A stretch of DNA of 64,000 nucleotides from Thalassotalea psychrophila. Lineage in GTDB: Bacteria > Pseudomonadota > Gammaproteobacteria > Enterobacterales > Alteromonadaceae. Where the stretch lies: NCBI RefSeq assembly GCF_031583595.1, contig NZ_CP134145.1, positions 2,108,001-2,172,000 of the forward strand. Reading direction: 5' to 3'. The notes below the pieces were generated by a model, which worked only from the letters and a program-made list of their open reading frames with translations, had not been told where the DNA came from and searched no databases. Positions within the stretch are counted from its first letter, which is position 1. Every line of letters begins with the position of its first letter. Of this stretch, positions 17,663 to 26,302 are shown piece after piece. Position numbers and translations under genes: made by a program.

Positions 17663-19300
17663 TTATTTTATATGTTCTAATTCAAGCGGTTGCCATTTAC
17701 TTTCCGTTGGCGCGAAACGAATTGGTTTACCTACCATTTCATTTAGAGCTTTGCCATCACGTTTTACAAACTTACCGTTCACTATTACATGGGGCATGCC
17801 TGCTGGTGGTCTGCCATTTTCACCCGGCACATAATCTGATTTGTCAGCAACCGTATTGGCGTCAAAAATGGTAATGTCGGCAACCATCCCTTCTTGCATA
17901 CGGCCACGTTCGTCGAAGAATGTTAGCCCCATTTTACCAAGGTAATAGGCTGAATTATAACTGAGTTGTTTTATCGATAGCATTAACGGTACGTTATGCT
18001 CACGGCCTAAGCGTAATACTCTAGAATGCGTACCTGAAGTACGCGGGTGACCACTAAAATCATTACTATCAGTATCCCAAGTCATGCCATCACGCATATC
18101 CCACATGCCGTCGCTACCTACGGTCATTCCTTCTTCCTTTATCCAATCATCAAACCAATCGAAGCGATTGTTGTTATAACCGACCACGATACGACCCGGA
18201 TCTTCTTTTTGTAATGCCACAACTTCTTCTTTCGTTAAGAATTTTGATTGAGAAGGATCATAAATAGCTTCTTCATAAGTAAAGCCTAAAACGTCTTCCC
18301 AGACAGCTGGTGTATAAGCGATAGCGCCAATGTTAGAGGAGCCGCCTGCATAGGGGTAGTATTCACTCCACACGTTATAGCCTTGGTCTCGGGCAAGTTG
18401 TAATTTCTCTTCAATTTCCCACCAACCGTAATCATTGTTGTGCGAGTAAATGAGCGGTGCATTTAGTGCCATGGCATTGGCAATAACTTCATCTGCGCCA
18501 ATGGTTGATTCTGCTGGCGCTTTGTTTTGGGTGTGATACCGGGTATGGCTACCAATAGGACGTCCATAACGTGCCGCTGTTTTTTGCACTTCAAATAACT
18601 CGTAACTTTGCACACCTGCTTGCGCATAACCTGGCGTTGTACCAATACAAAGTGCACCTTCGGTTAAGCCTTTATCTAAAATTTTCGTAATTTGATTAAT
18701 TTCATCTCTGTTTGCAACGGTTACCGACCAACTATTAACACCATCTTCTGCAGCTTTTGCGCGCATGGTGAACCCTTTAGATGCATCAATAGGATCATTT
18801 ATTTCAAGCTTATCTAATACCATCATCCTAGAATGTTCATGGGCAACACAAGTACCATAGTTAATTGGCCATTTGCCAGCTTCTGCGTCATACCAAGCGG
18901 CCACATTCGATGCACCAAGCTCAGTATCCATGGCGGACGTTACACCATCCATCATAGCCATTTTAATGGCAAATTTTTGTGATGAGTGAGTATGAGTGTC
19001 GATAAAACCAGGGGAAACAACTAGACCTTTGGCATCGATAGTGTCGCTACCGGTAATTACATCTTCAGTTATGGCAACAATTCGACCATCTTTAATACCA
19101 ACATTGCGAATACCATCAAAGTTGGTTTCAGGGTCTAATACTCGACCATTGTTGATTACTAAGTCGTAACCGTCTGCGCCGGGCGCTTCACTATTACCGC
19201 CCATAGAGCTACATGCAGCAATGGCAAAAGCTAAACTTGTATAGACGCACACTTTGGTAATCGCATTAAAATTAACCTTAACCTTTGATTTTGAAGTCAT
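17663..19300 (-). CDS. N-acyl-D-amino-acid deacylase (D-aminoacylase) lipoprotein
   Basis: A 545-aa amidohydrolase-superfamily enzyme of the D-aminoacylase/dihydroorotase-like branch. The N-terminus has a lipoprotein signal with lipobox IAAC (about residue 30), so it is anchored to a periplasm-facing membrane. SPGFIDTHTHSS supplies the first metal His pair. GSHTRYH and YSHNNDYG supply further ligands, and the C-terminal composite domain reads EGMVADITIFDANTV. It would release D-amino acids from N-acyl derivatives. It has its own operator-like site 101 bp upstream (19401-19420) but no divergent AraC gene, unlike the other hydrolases here. Specificity is inferred from the family. Confidence 0.82.
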   Translation of the reverse strand: MTSKSKVKVNFNAITKVCVYTSLAFAIAACSSMGGNSEAPGADGYDLVINNGRVLDPETNFDGIRNVGIKDGRIVAITEDVITGSDTIDAKGLVVSPGFIDTHTHSSQKFAIKMAMMDGVTSAMDTELGASNVAAWYDAEAGKWPINYGTCVAHEHSRMMVLDKLEINDPIDASKGFTMRAKAAEDGVNSWSVTVANRDEINQITKILDKGLTEGALCIGTTPGYAQAGVQSYELFEVQKTAARYGRPIGSHTRYHTQNKAPAESTIGADEVIANAMALNAPLIYSHNNDYGWWEIEEKLQLARDQGYNVWSEYYPYAGGSSNIGAIAYTPAVWEDVLGFTYEEAIYDPSQSKFLTKEEVVALQKEDPGRIVVGYNNNRFDWFDDWIKEEGMTVGSDGMWDMRDGMTWDTDSNDFSGHPRTSGTHSRVLRLGREHNVPLMLSIKQLSYNSAYYLGKMGLTFFDERGRMQEGMVADITIFDANTVADKSDYVPGENGRPPAGMPHVIVNGKFVKRDGKALNEMVGKPIRFAPTESKWQPLELEHIK

Positions 19301-19400
19301 CTAACCATCCTCTGATTTAATTGAACGTTCTCTGAAAAACGATATTCTTTATTGTTAAAATATTCACCTTAAAGATAGACCAGTACAGGCAAATTAAATA

Positions 19401-19420
19401 GCCATTTGGTACCGTTTTGG
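19401..19420 (+). promoter_or_regulatory. Orphan operator-like motif upstream of D-aminoacylase
   Basis: GCCATTTGGTACCGTTTTGG is almost the same as the module F copy (34777-34796), sharing CCATTTGGTACCG. It is partly palindromic (CCA...TGG ends around a GGTACC core). No AraC gene follows it on the right. Confidence 0.5.
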
Positions 19421-19516
19421 GCGATATTTAAAAAGAATAATGAGTTTTATTAATGACTTAAATAATAGTACATCATAGAAATAGTAGTATTGTTATTTAT
19501 GGGAATATGAAAACGA

Positions 19517-19545
19517 AAAACGGAAGCGAATTTTGCTTCCGTTTT
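19517..19545. terminator. Terminator of M19 paralog 3
   Basis: An 11-bp stem, AAAACGGAAGC (19517-19527) with GCTTCCGTTTT (19535-19545), has a 7-nt loop and lies 34 bp beyond the stop of the minus-strand M19 gene. It is A/T-flanked on both sides. Confidence 0.85.
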
Positions 19546-19578
19546 GTTTTATCTAAATTTTAGCTGATGCGTTGTTAT

Positions 19579-20814
19579 TTAGTGATTGTGATTTGCTTTA
19601 ACGAAAACTTCACCTTTATCATTCATTACTTCACTCATTACACGAATGTAGTTAAGACCTAAAAATCCACGGATTTCAGCATCAGTCCAATCGTAGCTTT
19701 GTTCAAGAATAGCAACAACAGCCCAAATATCCGCTGGTACACCAACACTTGAGATTGATCCATAACCTTCTTCTACTGGGAATTTTTCTGGTGTTCGAAC
19801 TATCCAATGTAACGCATCTTCCATGTTATGCACGTAATCTACACCCATGCATGTGTGCTCTTTACCAACAAGCTCAGCCACATATTGAACTGATTCAGCT
19901 ACACGCTTTGGTGATGCGTCAAAATCATCATTTAAGAAACCACCAACCATATTGTTACAAGCTAAACCACCTGATGCGGCAACTGCTTTAATGGCTTCAT
20001 CAGAAGCGTTACGTCTAATATTCATTAATGCACGCGGGTTGGTGTGCGACAAAATTACCGGTTTAGTTGATACCTTTGCTGCGTCAACACAAGTTTGATC
20101 AGATGAATGTGAACAATCAACGATAATACCTAGTTCGTTCATTTTTTTAACGAGTGCAATACCTTTATCTGACAAACCTTGATCGTCATCAGTCATATTA
20201 GTTGAAATGCCGTCAGCGTACTGATTACGAGTGTTGTAAGCAAAGTTTACTCGGTTTAAACCAAGTTCATTTAATTGCTCAAGTTGTTCCATTGTTTCAA
20301 CCTGTGCAGCGCCTTGTAAGTGATAATCATATGCACCACGGCCTTCAACTTTTGCTTTGTAAATGTCATCAACTGATTTAACTAAAATACGTCGCTCAGC
20401 CTGGTTTGCAGCATCTGTTTCTTTTAAGCGTTCAATGGTTTGATTGAAATCTTTATCAGTTCCGTTTGAAAGGGTTGTTGATAAATAGGTGTAACCGTAA
20501 TCATACGAGAAGTTCATCATTTCATTATAACGAGGTGCGGTTAAACCTGTTGGGAAGTTAACGGCACCTGTTGTTAGAGTATCCATAACAATGGCATCAC
20601 TGTACTTGGCTCGAACGGCTAAGTCCGCCATACGCTCTTGCGATGTACGAGGGAAAGCGGCTTGCATTAAAAAGGCAACACGCTCGTTAATTTGCGCTTC
20701 AGTTTTGCCTTCAACATTCCAATAACGTGCGGTGAAATCGTCTGAGATTTCAATTGCTGATACAGAGCCAGAAGCTGCGATAAGAGTTGCTAGTGCGATT
20801 GTTTTCAATTTCAT
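19579..20814 (-). CDS. Exported M19 (membrane dipeptidase-like) protein, paralog 3
   Basis: A 411-aa protein with a signal peptide (cut near GSVSA). M19 landmarks are DCSHSSDQT (H236), LSHTNP (H257), RRNASDE and VDYVHN. In place of the HxD pair the sequence reads MDTLTT (77-82), and Gln167 (YHLQGAA) replaces the bridging Glu. A variant of the N-terminal block (YWNVEGKTEAQINERV) is kept. The C-terminus carries an extra His-containing tail (VKANHNH) absent from its paralogs and ends GLNYIRVM rather than GENLMRV. It is divergent from AraC 20973-21956 and is the most diverged of the five by eye. Confidence 0.84.
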   Translation of the reverse strand: MKLKTIALATLIAASGSVSAIEISDDFTARYWNVEGKTEAQINERVAFLMQAAFPRTSQERMADLAVRAKYSDAIVMDTLTTGAVNFPTGLTAPRYNEMMNFSYDYGYTYLSTTLSNGTDKDFNQTIERLKETDAANQAERRILVKSVDDIYKAKVEGRGAYDYHLQGAAQVETMEQLEQLNELGLNRVNFAYNTRNQYADGISTNMTDDDQGLSDKGIALVKKMNELGIIVDCSHSSDQTCVDAAKVSTKPVILSHTNPRALMNIRRNASDEAIKAVAASGGLACNNMVGGFLNDDFDASPKRVAESVQYVAELVGKEHTCMGVDYVHNMEDALHWIVRTPEKFPVEEGYGSISSVGVPADIWAVVAILEQSYDWTDAEIRGFLGLNYIRVMSEVMNDKGEVFVKANHNH

Positions 20815-20921
20815 TATTACTTACCTCTATTAAGCCGTTTAGCTTATGTTTAAATTTCAACTCGTTGTTTTACTAAACGAGCAATTGAGGCTAGTATATG
20901 GATTAAAGTTACTAGTTTCTG

Positions 20922-20941
20922 GCCATATTATTCCGATTGTG
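20922..20941 (+). promoter_or_regulatory. Operator-like motif, module D
   Basis: GCCATATTATTCCGATTGTG matches 13 of 20 bases of the copy at 19401-19420. It ends 31 bp before the TTG start of the adjacent AraC gene, in the same orientation. Confidence 0.5.
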
Positions 20942-20972
20942 AGGAAGTTTGTTATCAGGAGGTTACAAAAGA

Positions 20973-21956
20973 TTGAAAACCTTACATTTAATTAACAGTC
21001 AGTCGCTGTTGCCAATAATTGCTTACTTAAAGTTACAAAAGCTTGATGTTAAATCTTTGCTCTATCAATCTGGGTTACCTGTAGAATTAGCGAGTAAAGA
21101 CTGTAAAGTTAAGGCTGTAGCGAATTATCAATACTGGCAGTTCATTTCTATGTGCCAGCAACAACTTAATAGGCCTGATTTTGGATACCGCTTGGTGAAA
21201 GAGATCAAACTTGCCACGATGAAACCTATTTTTGATCAGGTTTGTGATAAAAGTTTGAGTTTATACGATGGTCTGAATATGTTGGTGCGGTTAATGTCTC
21301 ATATTTCAACTCATGCTAGCTATGGCTTGAGTCAGCAAAAGAATGGCATTTGGTTATATGGCAGTAGTGTTGAAATTGAAGAAGAGGTATTGCCGCCGCT
21401 AGAACAAATCTCAATAGCCAATATGATCGGCTTTGTTCGTTATTACCTTGGTGACAACTGGCAACCATCGGCGATAACACTACAGCACAAAGATGAAACG
21501 AACGAAACTTGTAAATATTTTCCTAATTCTCTGGTTACCGATGTGCAGACTAAAACTGGAATTTTTATTGGCAAAGTTCACCTAGGTAAAATCAACTATA
21601 AATTTACTCTCGAAAACTTAATCGGGAACAGTGAGATCGACATTGATTTTAGTGACAAACTCTATCAATTACTCAGCCATTATGCCGGGCTTGGATTTCC
21701 GACCATTGACAAATTATCCGAGTTGGTAGGTTTAAGCCTTAGGCAAATACAACGTCGGCTTGTAAAAGAAAACACCAGCTATCGGGATATTTTAAATAAG
21801 GTGAAGTTTGATACAGCTTGCCAGGAATTAACACAAACCAACAAACGTATTATCGATATATCTCAACTGCTTGATTATACCGACGCGTCACATTTCGGTA
21901 GGGCGTTTAGAAAAATATCGGGCATGTCACCTAAGCAATATAGAGCGATTCATTAA
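20973..21956 (+). CDS. AraC-family activator paired with M19 paralog 3
   Basis: A 327-aa AraC regulator. The start is a TTG at 20973: it has a full AGGAGG (20957-20962) 10 nt upstream, and the resulting N-terminus MKTLHLINSQ matches the MKxxHLI opening of its paralogs. An upstream in-frame TTG at 20949 lacks both. The C-terminal helix-turn-helix includes LSLRQIQRRLVKENTSYRDI and HFGRAFRKISGMSPKQY. It is divergent from M19 paralog 3 (158-bp gap). A strong ribosome-binding site with a weak start codon suggests tuned low-level synthesis, as expected of a regulator. Confidence 0.87.
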   Translation: MKTLHLINSQSLLPIIAYLKLQKLDVKSLLYQSGLPVELASKDCKVKAVANYQYWQFISMCQQQLNRPDFGYRLVKEIKLATMKPIFDQVCDKSLSLYDGLNMLVRLMSHISTHASYGLSQQKNGIWLYGSSVEIEEEVLPPLEQISIANMIGFVRYYLGDNWQPSAITLQHKDETNETCKYFPNSLVTDVQTKTGIFIGKVHLGKINYKFTLENLIGNSEIDIDFSDKLYQLLSHYAGLGFPTIDKLSELVGLSLRQIQRRLVKENTSYRDILNKVKFDTACQELTQTNKRIIDISQLLDYTDASHFGRAFRKISGMSPKQYRAIH

Positions 21957-21970
21957 ACATGGGCAGAAAA

Positions 21971-21990
21971 AAGGGTGACATTTGCCACCC
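21971..21990 (-). terminator. Terminator of M19 paralog 4
   Basis: GGGTG (21973-21977) pairs with CACCC (21986-21990). On the minus strand the stem is followed by a T6 run, fitting termination 27 bp beyond the minus-strand M19 stop. Confidence 0.7.
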
Positions 21991-22016
21991 TAGATAAACA
22001 AACAGTAAGTTAATTA

Positions 22017-23279
22017 CTATTTCCAGTTAGCTTTGTATACACGCATTAGATTTTCACCTAAGAAGCCGCGAATATCGCTTTCTGACCAGTTGTATTTGTC
22101 TTCTAGAACTCGAGCTACACCCCATATATCACCGCCAGATGCATTTTGAATCGGTGCGCCAAAGCCTTTCTCCGGTGGATACTTGTCAACAACACCAATA
22201 AAGGCTTTTAAGAAGTCTGCATACATATGTGAGTAATCTGATGCATAACAAGTACGATTTCGACCAATTAACTCTGCTGTATACTGTACATGCTCAGCAA
22301 TCGCTTCTACTTCGGCAGTTCCTTTTTCATTAAGGAATAAGCCTACGCCTACAGTACATACTGCGCCATCTGTTGCGGCAATAGCTTTCATTGCCTCATC
22401 GGTAATATTTCGGCCTGTATCATATAGCGCTTTTGAATTTGAGTGTGTTGCTAATACCGGTTTAGATGAATGTTTTGCCATATCAATACAGGTTTGTGAC
22501 GATGAATGCGAACAATCAACAATCACACCTTCTTTATTCATCCTTTTTATAAATTCGATACCAAGTTCGGTAACACCATTATCAGCAGTGTTTTGGCCAC
22601 CCCCAGCTAAGGCGTTGTCATTATTATAAGTAAAATTCATTACTCGAATGCCACTATCTTTTGCCCATTTTACTTTGTCTAAATCTTCAATAACAAAGTC
22701 TGCACCTTGAGAGTTATACATAATTGCCATTTTGCCATCGGCTTTAGCCTGGCGAATATCTTCAGTATTATCAACTTTTACTAAATCAAGCGCTTTAATT
22801 GCCGCGTCAGTGCGGTCAAGGGTATCTTGGAAAGAAACATCGTTAACCCCTTCAAATGCCCAAACTGAAGTTGAGATCAATGAAATTTGATGATCACGGT
22901 TTTTATTTACCGCTTCCTCAAATTTATCTTCTTTGATGCCCTGAATACCAATCCCTGATGGCATTAACGAGTTAATTACAATAGCATCCTTAAAGCGGGC
23001 TTTAATGGCTTTATCTTCGGCGCGCTCTGCTTCAGTGCGACTGGCATCGAAAAACTTTTCAACATAGGCTGCACGTTCATTAATTTCGGCTTGTGATTTA
23101 CCTCGAGGGCTCCAAAGCTTCGCTTCTACATCAACATCAGAGACAAAACCAGCTTCGGCGTTCCAACCATTTTTAACGTGCTCATGTTCGTGACCGATAT
23201 CATGTGCTGCTGCTGTATTTGAAATAATGGCACCAGATAAAATGGCAGACGTTGCCAGTACGATTGCTTTAAGTTTCAT
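22017..23279 (-). CDS. Exported M19 (membrane dipeptidase-like) protein, paralog 4
   Basis: A 420-aa protein. An upstream in-frame ATG at 23303 would add eight residues, but the ATG at 23279 has AAAGG at proper spacing and opens directly into the signal peptide (MKLKAIVLATSAILSGA). The mature end has HDIGHEHEHV like paralog 1. M19 landmarks are DCSHSS (H258), ATHSN (H279), GRNITDE and YASDYSH. The HxD site reads INSLMP (102-107), and Gln191 (YNSQGADF) replaces Glu. It is closest to paralog 1 (shared FVIED, NNDNALAGGGQN), suggesting a fairly recent duplication. It is divergent from AraC 23460-24449. Confidence 0.85.
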   Translation of the reverse strand: MKLKAIVLATSAILSGAIISNTAAAHDIGHEHEHVKNGWNAEAGFVSDVDVEAKLWSPRGKSQAEINERAAYVEKFFDASRTEAERAEDKAIKARFKDAIVINSLMPSGIGIQGIKEDKFEEAVNKNRDHQISLISTSVWAFEGVNDVSFQDTLDRTDAAIKALDLVKVDNTEDIRQAKADGKMAIMYNSQGADFVIEDLDKVKWAKDSGIRVMNFTYNNDNALAGGGQNTADNGVTELGIEFIKRMNKEGVIVDCSHSSSQTCIDMAKHSSKPVLATHSNSKALYDTGRNITDEAMKAIAATDGAVCTVGVGLFLNEKGTAEVEAIAEHVQYTAELIGRNRTCYASDYSHMYADFLKAFIGVVDKYPPEKGFGAPIQNASGGDIWGVARVLEDKYNWSESDIRGFLGENLMRVYKANWK

Positions 23280-23459
23280 AAAAATACCTTTTTGCTTGTT
23301 CACAAATTAAATGTGTAAAAAATTAAATATTGTTGCTAGCGATTTCAATGAAGCCATTCTAGAATTAATTTATGCTTAAAAAGCATCATTAGATGCCAAA
23401 AAAAAGTTATTACACTTTTTTTATATTGTAGACGACATAAATTACTTTTTGATTTTATT

Positions 23460-24449
23460 ATGAAATATATCCATCTAATTGATACTCAAGTAGCCATGCC
23501 GGTTGTTCGCTACTTACAAAGTATTAATGCGCCTGTGTATGACTTATTACACCAAGCTGGGTTACCTGTTGAAATACTTGAAGGTAAACATAGGGTAATT
23601 GCCACATATCCTTGGTGGAAACTGATGCAGGTTGCTTATGATTACAGCGAAGATGAAGCGTTGGGTTTTCATATATCTGATCTAAAGGGGTTATCAGGCC
23701 TGCAAAATTTTATTGAAGATAAATTGCTTATTGCCAGTAATGCACATGATGCTATTTGTCTGTTGATACATTATTTAGATAGCATGTCTTCACATGGCGT
23801 TTTCAAATTATATCACCAACAAAAGGGAAGTTGGTTCTTAGCGTATACCCAAGATTATTTAGATGTTGGACTAATACCAATGCAACAAACGGTATTTGCC
23901 GATATGCTGAAATTTGTGCAGTTGTTTTTAGGGAAAATATGGAAACCGACGTTAATAAGCATACAGCATGATGATAAAAAGAACGTGTTTAATAAGTACT
24001 TTCCCAACGCCGCTATTGCCGATAAAAATAAAGCGCTCGGTTTTTTTATTGCTAAAGAAAAGTTAGGTGAGTTAAGCGAAAGGGTTAAATGCTTTATTGA
24101 AGAAAACAGTCAACAAAGTATTATTCCACCTACGTTTAAGTTAACCCTTTGTCAGGCATTGAAGCCCTTTGGAAAAGAGAAGTTGCCGCAGTTAAAAGAT
24201 GTACCAGAAAAGGTAGGTTTATCACTTCGAAAAATTCAACGAAGTTTAGCCAAAGAGGGCACCAGTTTTAAAGAGGTTATCCAGCAGATGCGTTTTGATA
24301 TTGCTAAAGATATATTATTGAATTCTAATGATTCTATTATTGATATTGCCACATTACTTGGCTATAAAAACCCGAGCAATTTTGCACGAGCATTTAAGGT
24401 ATGGACAGGCTTAACACCGAAAAAATATCGAAGGTTAAATCAAAAGTAG
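23460..24449 (+). CDS. AraC-family activator paired with M19 paralog 4
   Basis: A 329-aa AraC regulator with the MKYIHLIDTQVAMPVVRYLQ opening, the WWKLMQVAYDYSEDEALGFHI sensor segment, and a C-terminal helix-turn-helix including LSLRKIQRSLAKEGTSFKEV and NFARAFKVWTGLTPKKY. It is divergent from M19 paralog 4 across a 180-bp AT-rich gap. Unlike the other modules, this gap shows no convincing copy of the operator-like motif at the expected place, so its recognition sequence may have diverged. The first codon ATG 23460 has no good Shine-Dalgarno sequence. Confidence 0.87.
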   Translation: MKYIHLIDTQVAMPVVRYLQSINAPVYDLLHQAGLPVEILEGKHRVIATYPWWKLMQVAYDYSEDEALGFHISDLKGLSGLQNFIEDKLLIASNAHDAICLLIHYLDSMSSHGVFKLYHQQKGSWFLAYTQDYLDVGLIPMQQTVFADMLKFVQLFLGKIWKPTLISIQHDDKKNVFNKYFPNAAIADKNKALGFFIAKEKLGELSERVKCFIEENSQQSIIPPTFKLTLCQALKPFGKEKLPQLKDVPEKVGLSLRKIQRSLAKEGTSFKEVIQQMRFDIAKDILLNSNDSIIDIATLLGYKNPSNFARAFKVWTGLTPKKYRRLNQK

Positions 24450-24453
24450 CTAA

Positions 24454-24487
24454 AAAGGGTTATACAAACAACGGGTAGGGACCCTTT
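24454..24487 (-). terminator. Possible terminator of NTF2-like gene
   Basis: AAAGGGT (24454-24460) can pair with ACCCTTT (24481-24487) across a 20-nt loop, and on the minus strand a T run follows the stem. It is weaker than the other terminators here. Confidence 0.45.
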
Positions 24488-24492
24488 AAAAT

Positions 24493-24855
24493 TTAGTCTT
24501 TTACGTAGTTTGCACCAGCGGCAAGGTATGTTTCACGAAGTGTTACTTTCCCCTCTTTGTCAAAAGTCCAAAAATCTGAAAAACCAATATCTTTTGCTGC
24601 ACCATCAACACCTATACCTTTAAACACACCGTTAACGGCAATAACATTGTCATTATTTAAGGTTAAGTTTTTGATACTATGTTTACCTGAAATTTTACGA
24701 TCGTTATTATAAAAATCAGTGATATCTTGTTTCGTTGCATAGGTTGCATCGGCACGAACATAACAACTTTCATCGGCAAAAATATCTAACACCCAGTCAA
24801 TGTCGCTTGCATCTACCTTTGGATAATAATCGATAACAACTTGTTCTATCGTCAT
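24493..24855 (-). CDS. NTF2/SnoaL-like protein
   Basis: A 120-aa protein with the cone-shaped NTF2-like (SnoaL) pattern: an N-terminal helix, YYPKVDASDIDWVLDIFADE, YNNDRKISGKHSI, and closing beta strands with DFWTFDKEGKVTLRETYL. Such proteins may be small isomerases, hydratases or mere ligand binders. There is no signal peptide, so it is cytoplasmic. It is divergent from the Lrp-type regulator at 25001 (145-bp gap), which is the obvious candidate to control it. Activity cannot be assigned. Confidence 0.75.
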   Translation of the reverse strand: MTIEQVVIDYYPKVDASDIDWVLDIFADESCYVRADATYATKQDITDFYNNDRKISGKHSIKNLTLNNDNVIAVNGVFKGIGVDGAAKDIGFSDFWTFDKEGKVTLRETYLAAGANYVKD

Positions 24856-25000
24856 TTTTTCAATTCCTTTAATTAATCGTTTTAATAAATGATGAGAGGA
24901 AATTGTTACTTATTTTTTCGGTATTTATTTATTCATTATTATGATGAAAATGTTAAATGTTGATATATAATTACTTAAAATTAGTGATTGGTGAAATATA

Positions 25001-25462
25001 ATGTCCCTTGATAGAGTTGATAAACAAATATTGCAACTTTTGCAGCAGGATGGCTCTTTATCTTCAGCAGAAATTGCCGAACAAGTAGGTTTAACCCCGC
25101 CGCCGTGTTGGCGCAGAATTAAGAAATTGCAAGATAATGGCTATATTGATAAATGTGTAAACTTATTAAATGCTAAAAAACTCGGGCTAGGGGTTACCGT
25201 GTTTGCCACCATAAAACTGTCGGCCCATGGTAAAGAAAATGTTGAAACATTTAGAGAAAAAATCACCTCTTATGAAGAAGTGATGGAGTGTTACATTTTA
25301 TTAGGTGGGATAGATGTTTTGGTTAAAATGAATGTGGCAAGTGTAGAGTCTTATCATGAATTGTTTTTTAGACGATTATCGCAAATCCCTGGCGTACAAG
25401 AAGTAAATTCAAGTGTTGTTGTTGAACGAGTAAAAGATACTACTGAGCTGCCGATCAAATAA
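25001..25462 (+). CDS. Lrp/AsnC-family regulator
   Basis: A 153-aa feast/famine regulator. The N-terminal helix-turn-helix covers residues 4-60 (LDRVDKQILQLLQQDGSLSS, then EIAEQVGLTPPPCWRRIKKL). The RAM/effector domain follows from about residue 65, with the CYILLGGIDVLVKM stretch where amino acids usually bind. Length matches the family. Its effector is probably an amino acid; that fits the amino acid-related enzymes in the island but is not demonstrated. Its likely target is the divergent NTF2-like gene. Confidence 0.9.
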   Translation: MSLDRVDKQILQLLQQDGSLSSAEIAEQVGLTPPPCWRRIKKLQDNGYIDKCVNLLNAKKLGLGVTVFATIKLSAHGKENVETFREKITSYEEVMECYILLGGIDVLVKMNVASVESYHELFFRRLSQIPGVQEVNSSVVVERVKDTTELPIK

Positions 25463-25538
25463 AAAGTCATCATTTTTAATGTAGCTGCTAGGCTTGTAGT
25501 GCAGAGGTGAATTAAAATTCTTTGTTAAGGTATCTGTA

Positions 25539-26249
25539 ATGTTAATACAACTAAAAACTATACGAAACTTCCTTATTAGAGATGGTAAATTTGGAAAGTA
25601 TTTGCTTTACGCTATTGGTGAGTTACTACTGGTGGTTACGGGTATTCTTATTGCATTACAAGTGAACAATTTTAATGTTCATCGTCAACTTAAAGAAGTA
25701 GAAATTCAGTATTATAGTTCGATGAAACTGCAACTGATGGAAGATAAGCACTTAATAGCAATTGAATTATCAAATATTGATATACGTATAAAAAACTACC
25801 TAATTGGCATACGTTTAATTGAAGACAATGATCCTATGCAGTCTGGAGAGCTGGGTACAAAAATTAGTCAATTGCTAGATTACGGAGATTTTAGGCGAAA
25901 AAGCAGTGTCTACCAAACTCTGATTTATAGTGGAGAGATAAATAACATTAAAAATTTGTCAATTGTCGCCAACTTACAAGAAATAGAACGAAGTTACGAA
26001 ATTACCGAGCGGCTAGAAACAACTCAAGGTCGTTTGGTGATGCTCCATACGGCACCTGCGGTTATCGAAGTGCTTGATTTAGAATCTGCAACGATAATTA
26101 CCCCTGAATTGGTTTATACCCCGGTGTTCAAGAATAGATTCTTTGCAGCAATTAGAATCGCGAATGAAAAAAAAGGAGAGTTTGAGCAAGTGTTATCTGT
26201 GATAAACAAGACACTGAAAAGTATTGATGATGAACTTGTCAAAAGTTAG
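25539..26249 (+). CDS. DUF6090-like single-pass membrane protein
   Basis: A 236-aa protein with a short basic N-terminus (KTIRNFLIRDGKFGKYLLYA) followed by one strong transmembrane helix at about residues 25-45 (AIGELLLVVTGILIALQVNN), then a helical soluble domain. This FGKYLLYAIGE-xxLVVxGILIALQ layout is that of the DUF6090 family, common in Bacteroidetes and marine gammaproteobacteria. Function is unknown. The C-terminal part is rich in charged helices and may be periplasmic. It stands alone, with no clear operon partner. Confidence 0.75.
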   Translation: MLIQLKTIRNFLIRDGKFGKYLLYAIGELLLVVTGILIALQVNNFNVHRQLKEVEIQYYSSMKLQLMEDKHLIAIELSNIDIRIKNYLIGIRLIEDNDPMQSGELGTKISQLLDYGDFRRKSSVYQTLIYSGEINNIKNLSIVANLQEIERSYEITERLETTQGRLVMLHTAPAVIEVLDLESATIITPELVYTPVFKNRFFAAIRIANEKKGEFEQVLSVINKTLKSIDDELVKS

Positions 26250-26302
26250 TAGATTAACCTCCAGGGTAGCAGAGCAATACTTTATCGCACCAAACTCAAG
26301 AA

